A stretch of DNA of 64,000 nucleotides. Source: Cryptosporidium bovis. Lineage: Eukaryota; Apicomplexa; Conoidasida; Eucoccidiorida; Cryptosporidiidae. The translations under genes were made by a program, and so were the position numbers. Below, piece after piece: positions 10,501-18,712 of the stretch. The stretch is from assembly GCA_009768925.2 (NCBI GenBank), contig VHIT02000041.1, forward strand, positions 1 to 64,000. The letters run 5' to 3'. The stretch's first letter is position 1, and each line of letters begins with the position of its first letter. The notes below the pieces were generated by a model. It was not told the DNA's origin and did not search any database. It worked only from the letters and a program-made list of their open reading frames with translations.

Positions 10501-13500
10501 TTTGAATATTGGTTTATTGTCAACATAATCATCACCTTCTTTTGTCTTTAATATGACAATATGAAAATCGTAACCAGAAATGAGTGTTGGCTCAGACAAA
10601 AATCGAAGTAACAATGTGGTGCTCTCTGGAACAACCAAATTGGTCTTTTTGATATCTTTAAAGGTAAACATCATTGTACCTACAAAACCCTTTTGGCCGT
10701 TATTTTTCGGGAAAAATCTTAACCTATTTAAGGAATCAGGTAGTTCCTGAAAAGGTAATATGTCGGGAATACTAAGTAGTTCCTGGCGTAATGAAAATAG
10801 TCTTGTATTTAAAATTGGTCTGAAAAATCCACTAATACGCATCAAAGATGACTTGTTCATTGTATTCTTTGTAAACTGATTCTTTGAATGAATAACAATT
10901 TGATAAGATCCTTTCTTTACGCCAGAAAACGAGAATTCAATATTATTACCATTGTAGTGTGCTGAATTTTGCTTTTGCAGATGGTGATTATTGTTATTAT
11001 TTGAATTCAAATTCAAGAGCTTAAGAGAAAGAGGAATCCACGAGGGAAATAAATATACCCTGATTACAAACATAGTCTCCTCAAACTCCGTTTCTAAAGG
11101 AATAGTGACTTTCATAAATGGCGAATACCAAAATGAAATGCCTAAAATGTCTATTGAGTTTCCCTTGTAACTTATGTATCTATTACTAGAGTCTTTATCA
11201 TTGTTTTCTTTAGATGTTCCGAGTAACGCACTTCTTGTTAAGTTAAAATGAAGACTTTTTCCAGGAAATAACTTATTTAGATAGTCCCTTGAAATCGAGA
11301 GCAACTCGGTATGAGTCCTTTTAGTGAAATCTTTTTCTATGTTAGACCCAAAGACATATCTGTGTACTTCATTGTTGACGAGAGGTGGAAAAATAGGAAG
11401 AACCTCCAATGGTGTTACTGAAAGGTGAAATTTAAGAACAGGGCATGAACCTTCTTGTATTGTCTCGTCTATAAAGTCTTCCATCAAATCAAATTCAAAT
11501 ATTAGTTCGTATTTACCTTGTTGAAATTCTCTGTAAAACGAATTCAAATTGTTTGAACCTATTTTATGCTTATTAGAGTTACCATCTTTGGTGTGAATTA
11601 AAACCATTCCTTTGTAATTACTCACTGCTGCATAAATAACGCTAGGTCTAGAGAGGAATACAGTAATAAAGTGCGAGTATGACGCCTCCTTAAGTATAAA
11701 ACCGTCCTCCTTCGCTATTTCACCAACAAATTTTTCATCTGCAGAGCCGGTCTGACTGTCAAACGGGACTAAATATGTTCCATCAATAATGTATTCACCT
11801 GAATCAGAATTAGATCTCAAATCAATTGTCCTAGGGAGTGGCATGTGGCTTACTATACACCTCCCAAACAATTCTATTTCTGGATCTTCAATACTCTTGT
11901 CCAAAGGTGAAAGCTGAATGAGTGAAAAATTAAGGTCAAAACTCAAACAGTTTGAACTTGACTTTGGATCAATTGCTCCTTCTGGTGATACAACAAATAA
12001 TTGTATTATATATGTACCAGATATAAGAGGCCCTGACGATGAATAGTAATTATGTAGATCACTTGGATTTAAAGATAACCATATTTTACCCTTATGTAAT
12101 ATATTCAAAAAAACAAGTAATTTAGGACTTTCAGGAATAGTTAGTTTAATAGATAAATAATTATTTTCTCCAGATACTTTTAATTCTTGTTTGTGAAATA
12201 AATGAACCTCCTTACTTTTATTATATTTATATTTACTGTCCAAAAGTATGTTATATCTTTTTGTATTCATCATATCTATTCTATCATTTATAGGTACCTT
12301 AAACTTGGATTGTTTAATGGGATTTGTGCATAGAGAATAGTTGGGATTTAAATCATCATGGGGAGTTATTTGTAATCTTAGATGAAAAGGAGTGCAAAGG
12401 GAAATCGAATTTTGTGATTCACTTATTTTAAAACTGTGTAGATGAATGTAGTAGTCACCTGGCTCATTTAATTTGCAAAATATCAAACTCATTTCTTTGT
12501 TACTTACTTTTTTATTCAAATTGATGGTGGAACAAGCAGTAATTCTGTTCTTTAAACCTCTAAGACCTTCGCCACTTCCATTATTAGCAATTTTTCTATA
12601 CTTGTTGTTTTCATACTCATCAAGCTCCCTCAGCTCCTCCTCTATTTCAGTTTTGTCATGTTCATGCTCACCATCGTCATCATCCAGGTAAAATTCAAGA
12701 TCCTCGTCCTCCTCAGTCAAGGAGGGAGATTTAGAAAGAGAAATTGCTATATCAGAATGGTCATGATGAGAAATAAGGTGTATCATACTAGGTTTAGTTA
12801 TTACCAAATGAATTAAGTGATTGGTTTTTGAGACAAGAGACTCAAAAGGACCTTGTATGATCACCTTATCTCCAAAGTAATAGTTACTATTAGGAATTGC
12901 CCCTGGATTCTTCAAAGAAAGAATTTCATTGGAATTCAAACCACTCTGTACTATTTTTGTTGGAAGATCTTTTAGGTTACAATCGTTTTGATTTGGTAAA
13001 AAGTTATTTATTACCTGTTTGCTGTGTGACTGAAACGAAATTGATATTTTAAGGTCAAACAAGGTAAACAGTGGGAGATGAGACATCAATGGAGCCATTA
13101 CTATAATTCTAAACGACTTGAGAGCCATGCTCTCCCTAAATAACTGACCATTAAATATAGGTGTGCCAAAAAAGAACCTCTGAGAGTTGTCGCGATGAAT
13201 GTTATTATCTTTTAACTTTGATTCATACTTAACTCTATTCGTTCTTACTGGTTCTATTATAAGTTGCAACGGAGTTCTTGAAAACCTAAATCCTAATTCA
13301 ACATAGAGATTCAACAAATCTTCATTCTCTTTTCTTTCTGAAGGTGGGATAATAAATAATTTAGACCAGAGTACATTTCCCCTATAATTATCTGTATAAG
13401 AATTAATCCCAAAGGGAGTTGTTTTAACTACAAATACATCGTCAATTCTATTATTATATTGATACCTTTCATTTAAGTTTATCGTTACTACAGGCTTGCT

Positions 13501-14052
13501 AAAAGGGTCATTCAATGAAAGTGAATTTTGAGAATATATTGTCTCAGGAGTCGTTAAGCCAAATTCAAAGTTAACTGGCGAACAAACATTGTTGTCCACT
13601 TTTTCTACTTCCTCATCCTTATGAAATGTAGAGCCCACTACTATTATGTACTGCGAAGGCTTTAATTTTGATCTCAAAAACAACCTTGTGTTATTTCCTG
13701 CTCCACCCCAAGTTAAGTTTCCAGTAGTCAAAAAAGAAGGCTCACTCTTGTCATACTTTACAATATTCAAATAAGAAAGCTCCAAGTCACTGTCGTACGA
13801 TCTTTCTATTGACAATGTAACTATACTCTCATATTTTATATTCAAAAATATTCTATTTTCAGGCTTATGTGTTATTCCTCTAATATCAGAATAGTAAATC
13901 TCGTCCTCTCCATCACCAATTCCATTTATATACTCCGGCAAAAGTTGATATTTACAATTCAATGTGGACTTTGAGAAAAAGGCATCTACAATCCCAAAAG
14001 TAAGGCAGCCAAGTAAAAATGCGCTTAGGCTAATTGTATTAAGATATCTCAT
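7528..14052 (-). CDS. giant type I membrane protein with repeated beta-type modules
   Basis: A 2174-residue protein whose family I cannot name. It has a cleavable-type signal peptide (residues 1-24, 'LSAFLLGCLTFGIVDA'), a very long lumenal part, one membrane segment at about 2071-2092 ('WIILLLVAILALIFYY') and a tail of about 80 residues ending KKKA, which fits a KKxx ER-retrieval signal. The lumenal part repeats a pattern seven or so times: a G-x-Y-x-[LIV] strand (for example 'PGDYYIHLHSF', 'SGTYIIQLFVV', 'QGKYELIFEF', 'KGSYQIVIHS', 'KGNYKLRVES') followed 15-30 residues later by a strand ending near Pro, often with Cys ('CPVLKFHLSVTPL', 'CLSFDLNFSLIQLSPL'). This resembles pre-peptidase C-terminal or other beta-sandwich modules. 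An acidic insert lies at about 450-482. The single uninterrupted frame starts at ATG 14052. Confidence 0.8.
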   Translation of the reverse strand: MRYLNTISLSAFLLGCLTFGIVDAFFSKSTLNCKYQLLPEYINGIGDGEDEIYYSDIRGITHKPENRIFLNIKYESIVTLSIERSYDSDLELSYLNIVKYDKSEPSFLTTGNLTWGGAGNNTRLFLRSKLKPSQYIIVVGSTFHKDEEVEKVDNNVCSPVNFEFGLTTPETIYSQNSLSLNDPFSKPVVTINLNERYQYNNRIDDVFVVKTTPFGINSYTDNYRGNVLWSKLFIIPPSERKENEDLLNLYVELGFRFSRTPLQLIIEPVRTNRVKYESKLKDNNIHRDNSQRFFFGTPIFNGQLFRESMALKSFRIIVMAPLMSHLPLFTLFDLKISISFQSHSKQVINNFLPNQNDCNLKDLPTKIVQSGLNSNEILSLKNPGAIPNSNYYFGDKVIIQGPFESLVSKTNHLIHLVITKPSMIHLISHHDHSDIAISLSKSPSLTEEDEDLEFYLDDDDGEHEHDKTEIEEELRELDEYENNKYRKIANNGSGEGLRGLKNRITACSTINLNKKVSNKEMSLIFCKLNEPGDYYIHLHSFKISESQNSISLCTPFHLRLQITPHDDLNPNYSLCTNPIKQSKFKVPINDRIDMMNTKRYNILLDSKYKYNKSKEVHLFHKQELKVSGENNYLSIKLTIPESPKLLVFLNILHKGKIWLSLNPSDLHNYYSSSGPLISGTYIIQLFVVSPEGAIDPKSSSNCLSFDLNFSLIQLSPLDKSIEDPEIELFGRCIVSHMPLPRTIDLRSNSDSGEYIIDGTYLVPFDSQTGSADEKFVGEIAKEDGFILKEASYSHFITVFLSRPSVIYAAVSNYKGMVLIHTKDGNSNKHKIGSNNLNSFYREFQQGKYELIFEFDLMEDFIDETIQEGSCPVLKFHLSVTPLEVLPIFPPLVNNEVHRYVFGSNIEKDFTKRTHTELLSISRDYLNKLFPGKSLHFNLTRSALLGTSKENNDKDSSNRYISYKGNSIDILGISFWYSPFMKVTIPLETEFEETMFVIRVYLFPSWIPLSLKLLNLNSNNNNNHHLQKQNSAHYNGNNIEFSFSGVKKGSYQIVIHSKNQFTKNTMNKSSLMRISGFFRPILNTRLFSLRQELLSIPDILPFQELPDSLNRLRFFPKNNGQKGFVGTMMFTFKDIKKTNLVVPESTTLLLRFLSEPTLISGYDFHIVILKTKEGDDYVDNKPIFKSGKYGDTFVILDSGTYDLYFSPNPSNMPYLLTIGITRFNPSYYEDYFRKRVSFSNDSVGLLNKYNNDIKSKDFFETLVRTNMEDIFGPKQKCHFYLENFELKLNEKEDPYFNSGIINVCQGSLLKSENKLSDFTSGFHDIELIVGSSSMVYFHVNSDFLYSFYRIGIIVPEGYWVAEQRGKRSYLEVELTKGNYKLRVESMNSFTSFEEHDMIMFSMYVEISPIDGSEKFLENEGIINNSLDLFSDEYKQNGSKSKNYGDGNYESLCNIPNGVPLPLDLTSIQGGSTVFGGPLDTSKSMFLFRSRVTLSDIHNGRKKVFLELNKKYFPIYLRLSVSPVNFDISDSPNLLEVLFTKINSNKIDPVYSNSDTMINSIEKVFKIDFDTVQDEQKGATHIPYWLTFSHKLDSTSSRISCIAFDIVYHLVSTESSDLHFRSIPTYTNGIASSSSVHHLNQVEGKLNNALRVKKTPQYVHIPVPNTSIKEVSNILDLGSGELEKDILIDLENIADVNQALLIAELYYNPLLIAAKMTLYSELPDENGENSELDELTLIKSSKMGFNGDIKSPFYVKETLSVVLTPQKHILECYIKSIPPYNLKKVPIMFGLSLVPLDHLLYKNDPLILYISPDTSVPILAGQNYHVTIKLSTPIGNKKSQILDSFYILNRRESAKGNRVKPYAAQILDSGYSLGISFRYTDVIKVLQDDADQFTKRGFLVIETSEIYQKEGKYKYKLAPWIKSYLSEKGKTYLEISCFKTNSLGWANIVWDGNLDNHNQYSSNSDDSSGTDIMTKTKGYNLRSNNVGVVSERPSVQREENAKDVSVNYNRPQIVGIEDDRSSNPVESFIQSGKEYEHYDNGGVISSLIDTNYNIGHYYYNNTIKNMEDASKRWIILLLVAILALIFYYRSQIYKLTVYVKDYISSYFSGYKNKNDYNLIEERNNFDFLSNIESEDEEDKRDIPGHDSLNGNSSPKPRSTQGYDLPYHPPPKNKKKA

Positions 14053-14700
14053 TCACACATACTAATTCAAACGACTCAAAAGTTTGATTTATACTGAACA
14101 GTTTTGTTTTATAATATGCTAATATATATCAACAATTTATATTCATTATATACACAAATCCTATTGATATATATACATTTGAATTTTATTAATCTTTTAT
14201 TATTTCGATACCACAATTACCGCCAGATGTTAGTTATTTAAAAAAGGATACCGCTATGAAGTGGAGTGGCGGCTGAATTACAAAGGACTAATATAACGTT
14301 AAAAAGCGGAAGAGGGTATTAATGTGCCTTTAATATTTATAGTGGTTGTCACAGTAGATAGCAGAGAAAATACGCGTATTTAAATATGGCGTTGTTATTT
14401 TAAATTAAAAATATAAGGTATCGTAGTGGGGGGCGCCAGAGGGGATTTAGGTTAATTACTACTAATTAGTTAAATAAAAGGTGTCAAAGAAAGAAAGTAA
14501 AATTGACATTGGTACAGTTAACCTAACTGGGAAGTTTAACTAGGAGACGTTTTTTTCTTTTTCCAATATAGGTGAAGGAGAAAGTGAAGGGACTTAGAAA
14601 CAAGGGAATAGGAAAGAAAGAGCTTATTCTCTAGAGAGAGCAAATAAAAGAGTATTTAGCATAGTGAAAGAGAGAAGATTTTTAAGTTAAACGGGAAAAA
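14053..14700. promoter_or_regulatory. divergent promoter region, giant ER protein and DnaJ
   Basis: A 648-nt gap between two outward-facing genes. A GGCGCCA element lies at 14432-14438, 263 nt before the DnaJ start and 380 nt before the giant gene's start. The stretch just before the DnaJ ATG (14545-14700) is purine-rich and free of ORFs, as expected for a 5' untranslated region. Confidence 0.4.
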
Positions 14701-15975
14701 ATGTTTTTTTCTTCAATGCCATTTGATATGGGAGGTGGATTTGATGGTAGAATGGGTGGTAGGATGTCGAGGGATGTTGATAACAAGAAACTCTATGAAA
14801 CTTTAGAGATTAGTCAAGATGCTACGCTTAGTGAAATTAAAAAGGCATATAGAAAACTTGCTATTAAGCATCATCCGGACAAGGGAGGGGACCAGGAAAA
14901 GTTTAAGGAGATAAGCAGAGCATATGAGATTTTGAGTGACCCAGAGAAAAGGAAGATATACGATGAATATGGTGAGGAGGGATTGGAAGGGGGAGGAGGT
15001 GGATCCGATCCAGTTGACTTGTTTGATGTTATTTTTGGAGGTGGGAGACGCGCAGGAAGTAAGGGGGGAGGAAAACGACGAGGTGAGGACTTAGTTACTC
15101 ATCTAAAGGTCACACTTGAACAGATCTATAATGGAGCAGTTAGGAAAATGGCAATTAATAAGGATACAATTTGTGGTGATTGCGAAGGAGTAGGCGGACC
15201 TAAAGATGCTATTCAATATTGTGAACTTTGTCAAGGTCAAGGTGTTCGTGTGCAAATACGTCAAATTGGTCCGATGGTACAACAAACTCAATCACCATGT
15301 AATCCATGTAAAGGTACTGGTAAAACAATTCCTCCAACAAAACAGTGCAAAAAATGCAATGGGAGCGGTTCTGTAAAGGAAAGAAAGGTATTGGAGGTTA
15401 ATATTGATAAGGGCATTCCAAATCACCACAAAGTTACTTTTCACGGTGAAGCTGATGAGAAGCAGGGAGAAATTCCAGGTGACGTTGTGTTTGTTTTGGA
15501 TGAACAAGACCATCCAACATTCAAGAGAAGGGGCGGAGACCTATTTATTGAGAAGGATATTACTCTCTTGGAAGCCCTTACTGGTTTCAAATTTGTAATC
15601 ACTCACTTGGATGGAAGAAAGATACTTGTTAAATCTAATCCAGGAGACGTAACAAAACCAAACGATATCAAGTGTGTAAATAATGAAGGAATGCCAACAT
15701 ACAAGAACCCCTTCATAAAGGGCCATTTATTTATTGTTATTAATGTAGTATTCCCAGATCATTTGGACAAGAATGCTCAGGAACAAATGAGGGAACTCCT
15801 TCCACCTCCATCGCCAATTAATATTGACGAAAATGATCCCTCTATTGAGATCCACTATACTACTAACACAAAGCCTTCTGAAATGAAGGATAGACTCCAA
15901 AAGGAAGCCTATCAAGAAGATGATGACGAGGGACATCATGGAGGTGCTGAGCGTGTTTCCTGTCGTCAGCAATAA
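14701..15975 (+). CDS. type I DnaJ/Hsp40 co-chaperone (Ydj1/DNAJA-like)
   Basis: A 424-residue type A J-protein that stimulates cytosolic Hsp70 and delivers clients. The order of parts is complete: J-domain at about 29-95 with HPD at residues 58-60, a Gly-rich linker with GGGGG, then the zinc-binding region with four CxxCxGxG motifs (CGDCEGVG, CELCQGQG, CNPCKGTG, CKKCNGSG), and the two C-terminal beta-barrel domains. It ends in CRQQ after a Gly/His-rich tail; a Cys four from the end suggests farnesylation, as in yeast Ydj1, though two polar residues in the middle of the box make this less certain. Length is normal for the family. The 23-residue Gly/Met-rich leader before the J-domain is slightly long. 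A GGCGCCA element lies 263 nt upstream of the ATG. Confidence 0.95.
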   Translation: MFFSSMPFDMGGGFDGRMGGRMSRDVDNKKLYETLEISQDATLSEIKKAYRKLAIKHHPDKGGDQEKFKEISRAYEILSDPEKRKIYDEYGEEGLEGGGGGSDPVDLFDVIFGGGRRAGSKGGGKRRGEDLVTHLKVTLEQIYNGAVRKMAINKDTICGDCEGVGGPKDAIQYCELCQGQGVRVQIRQIGPMVQQTQSPCNPCKGTGKTIPPTKQCKKCNGSGSVKERKVLEVNIDKGIPNHHKVTFHGEADEKQGEIPGDVVFVLDEQDHPTFKRRGGDLFIEKDITLLEALTGFKFVITHLDGRKILVKSNPGDVTKPNDIKCVNNEGMPTYKNPFIKGHLFIVINVVFPDHLDKNAQEQMRELLPPPSPINIDENDPSIEIHYTTNTKPSEMKDRLQKEAYQEDDDEGHHGGAERVSCRQQ

Positions 15976-16050
15976 ACCAAGTTATAATTGAAAGATGAGA
16001 AGACTACTCTCTATTTTAGGAAAAAGTGTCAAGGAATTTCCGGTTCTTGA

Positions 16051-16332
16051 ATGAGTACTAGAGGGAGTTTCAACTTCAATATTAAATTAGAGTTTTTAGC
16101 AGAATTCTTACTAATAAACTCTATTATCATTCTCACTATGACTACTAATATCACTACTACTAACATCTTAGGTTTCATGGTACAATTCAATTCAAGTTCC
16201 GGAAACCAAAGAGAGGGGGTAAAAAACACTATTTTAGCGAACCTAATTATTCTTCTACTTGTTTGTTTCTTATTTTCGTGTATAGGGGGTTTGGACTTCA
16301 GTTACCAGTGGCGCCGTAAATCTCAAAAGTAA
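16051..16332 (+). CDS. doubtful short ORF with two hydrophobic segments
   Basis: A 93-codon frame beginning MSTRGSFNF with two hydrophobic stretches and ending in a basic tail (WRRKSQK). I do not recognise it. Against coding, a TGGCGCC promoter-type element lies inside it at 16309-16315, which fits better as part of the Bet1-like gene's upstream region, and an antisense frame of similar quality overlaps (16029-16229). It could be a real small membrane protein, but the evidence is weak. Confidence 0.25.
   Translation: MSTRGSFNFNIKLEFLAEFLLINSIIILTMTTNITTTNILGFMVQFNSSSGNQREGVKNTILANLIILLLVCFLFSCIGGLDFSYQWRRKSQK
16309..16315. promoter_or_regulatory. TGGCGCC element upstream of Bet1-like gene
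   Basis: Seven of the eight bases of the palindrome seen elsewhere, 336 nt before the Bet1-like start codon. It lies within the doubtful 93-codon frame. Confidence 0.35.
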
Positions 16333-16650
16333 ACGGCGGTAAATAGCCTGATTACTTGTACATATACTGGGGTTGAGATCACATTGAAAGGATAGCAAAA
16401 AAACGATTTGTGGTCATGAATGCTTTGCATGAGCCTTGTTATTTCAGTAAGTGTAAGGTAAGTATGGTATAGAAGTAGGGGTGGAGCGGACAAATGATTT
16501 TTGTATATCCGTTTCTTATTTACTTGGTAAAATTGAGCATTAATAGTTTAATTTTAGGAGTATATATGCATAAAAAAATAATCGGAGCTGAAAGGTCACT
16601 ATATTTTTTCCTCACAAACTATTATATAGTTTATTGAATGAATTTTTATT

Positions 16651-17067
16651 ATGAAAAAAAACAAGAATGAAACGACAGTGAGGGAAAACAAGAGATACAG
16701 TCGAATAGTTAATGAACATGATTGTGAGATAGGGCTAGATGATTGGGATCAGGACAATAATGTTGGTATTGGAGGTAGAACCAATTACAATGATTTGAAT
16801 TTAAGAGTAGGCTACCCGGATAGTGGTCTAAATGTACTGGAAAATGCAGTTTCACAACTTAAATCGGTAGGATATGGAATTCAATCAGAGATTGGAACTC
16901 ACCTAAACATGCTTGGAGAGATTGATTCTAATATTGACTCTGCAAATAGAAGAATAAAAACCGCTCAGAAAATAGTAAATAAACTTATAGACATTTCAAG
17001 CACAACATCCCTTACAATAATAGCATTTTTACTCTTCATATTGTTGATTCTTCAGTTGGTTTTCTAA
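16651..17067 (+). CDS. Bet1-like Qc-SNARE
   Basis: A 138-residue tail-anchored protein. The N-terminal half is variable and charged. From about residue 70 there is a SNARE-type heptad region (from 'ENAVSQLKSVGYGIQSEIG' through 'HLNMLGEIDSNIDSANRR'). The central Asp/Asn-rich stretch around the zero layer and the membrane anchor at about 118-138 ('TIIAFLLFILLILQLVF') match the Bet1 layout. Bet1 acts in fusion of ER-derived vesicles with the early Golgi. The family is short and this length is typical. A small upstream frame starting at 16638 overlaps the start codon in another frame and could lower translation. The gene converges on the Sec14-like gene 92 nt further on. Assignment to Bet1 rather than Sft1 is likely but not certain. 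Confidence 0.8.
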   Translation: MKKNKNETTVRENKRYSRIVNEHDCEIGLDDWDQDNNVGIGGRTNYNDLNLRVGYPDSGLNVLENAVSQLKSVGYGIQSEIGTHLNMLGEIDSNIDSANRRIKTAQKIVNKLIDISSTTSLTIIAFLLFILLILQLVF

Positions 17068-17159
17068 CAAAATAGGATTTAATATAGTAGTTTAGAAAAA
17101 AAATAGAATTTTGATATGAAATTAATATAAATTTATATTGAACTAATTAAAAAAATGTT

Positions 17160-18143
17160 TTATGTTTTTTTGATACAAAGTGTGGGAAGAATAGGTTCTA
17201 GAAAAGAACTAACATTTGGAGCGGTTCCATGGTACTTTTTCTCGAGTTGATTTTCGTTTATACACTTAAGTAATTCAGATCTATAGTCGGAAGTACATAA
17301 AACTATTTTGTCTCTTGTAGACTGAGGGAGAACTAAACTAATTGCTTGCCAAAGACCCCAGAATATTATTGGAGTGTTAATGAACGACATTTGAGCAAGA
17401 TAACCACGGTAGTTTCTTTGCAAATTAATGGCGATATCTTTTAAAAGTGAAACTGGAGCGTTGTAAAAAGTAACATCTTGCAGATCCATTATTACTCTCC
17501 ACTGTTCTACTCTATTCCATGAAAGCATTTTAGTAATAACAAACTCAAACCAATAATAAACAACATGAATTATATTATCCGGATCTTCTCCATCTAAAAA
17601 GGCTTTTGCTCTAAAAATGATTATCGGCCTCATATATTTGTCCCTTCCGTGAATATAACAGTAACCATTTTTAAGCAACTTCTCCAGTTTATGTTTGTCT
17701 TCTATCATCCTAAAATTTTGCCTCCATCTTACATGACGTTTAATATCATCCCAAGCCTTGACGAAATCGTACTCGTTTCCCTGTAAATATCTTAGTAACA
17801 AATGTTTGTCACTAAATGCGGTGCTTCTTAGGGATACGTGACGTGATTTTAAATACGCCAACATCTCCTTTATCTTTGTCTCCTCGAAATCATCCAATGG
17901 AAGGTCACCAAATATATATCTCATGGAATTCTCACCCTTTCCATGTTTTATCGCCTCTAAGGGAGGCACATACTCAACAACCTCTATTGGACGATATTTT
18001 GTTATTGTAACATCCTTTTCTCTACCATTTCTATACATAGATAAACGGTCTTCCTTAACTCCTCCATGATGAGTGTTATTATGACTATGATGTGGACTAT
18101 TTCCAGAGTGTGGGGAGTCGTGGTTTGCTTTGAGACCCATCAT
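17160..18143 (-). CDS. Sec14-like CRAL-TRIO lipid-transfer protein
   Basis: A 327-residue cytosolic protein with an approximately 90-residue His/Ser-rich leader, a CRAL-TRIO N-terminal helical domain ('LLRYLQGNEYDFVKAWDDI') and a full lipid-binding lobe ('YCYIHGRDKYMRPIIIFRA' to 'RNYRGYLAQMSFINTPIIF'). The gate-helix region and the 'LEKKYHGTA' segment near the end are characteristic of Sec14 (compare L-P-x-x-Y-G-G). Sec14 proteins exchange phosphatidylinositol and phosphatidylcholine and stimulate PI kinases at the Golgi. The gene starts MMGLK at 18143; a second Met follows at once. A GCGCGCCAAA element lies about 300 nt upstream at 18447-18456. Confidence 0.9.
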   Translation of the reverse strand: MMGLKANHDSPHSGNSPHHSHNNTHHGGVKEDRLSMYRNGREKDVTITKYRPIEVVEYVPPLEAIKHGKGENSMRYIFGDLPLDDFEETKIKEMLAYLKSRHVSLRSTAFSDKHLLLRYLQGNEYDFVKAWDDIKRHVRWRQNFRMIEDKHKLEKLLKNGYCYIHGRDKYMRPIIIFRAKAFLDGEDPDNIIHVVYYWFEFVITKMLSWNRVEQWRVIMDLQDVTFYNAPVSLLKDIAINLQRNYRGYLAQMSFINTPIIFWGLWQAISLVLPQSTRDKIVLCTSDYRSELLKCINENQLEKKYHGTAPNVSSFLEPILPTLCIKKT

Positions 18144-18712
18144 TGTCAGAATCTTCAGTTAAACACTTTTGGCCTTTCTTCAACTACTTGACGTGAGAGT
18201 GGAGCACAACCGAACTCTACAATACTCTTATTTTCTCTTATAGCTCGAAGGTGAATCAAATAAAACAGGAAACAAACATGTATTCCTCGATATATATAAA
18301 TATATATCTATGTATTAATTCATCAACAAGAATGAGTAGAAAGTCTTGAATTATCTTAGAGAAAAGAGGAAGCTTATCCTGAATAAAGTTACAATAATAC
18401 CTATTTTTACTGTAAAAATTCTAATGAAAACAATATTGGGTGGTAAGCGCGCCAAATATGTCCTTAAATAGAATGATTTGTCTAAGATAAAAATAAATTA
18501 AAATCGCATGTAGACATGCAAACAAAACTATACATGTATTTATCACGCAGTTAAATATTACATAGTATATAATTTATAGTTCACTTCTTTTTTAGAGGGT
18601 TTGCAAACAATGCGGTTTATTGCAAATACCAGTATTGCTGCGATGTGGACAAATATTGAGCTTTAAAAGAAAGGAAATAAGTAGACCACTTGGTGGTATC
18701 AACCACTATTTT
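18144..18712. other. intergenic, upstream of Sec14-like gene
   Basis: A 569-nt AT-rich gap. It contains GCGCGCCAAA at 18447-18456, an E2F-like element in probable promoter position for the Sec14-like gene. No ORF or RNA gene was seen. Confidence 0.4.
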
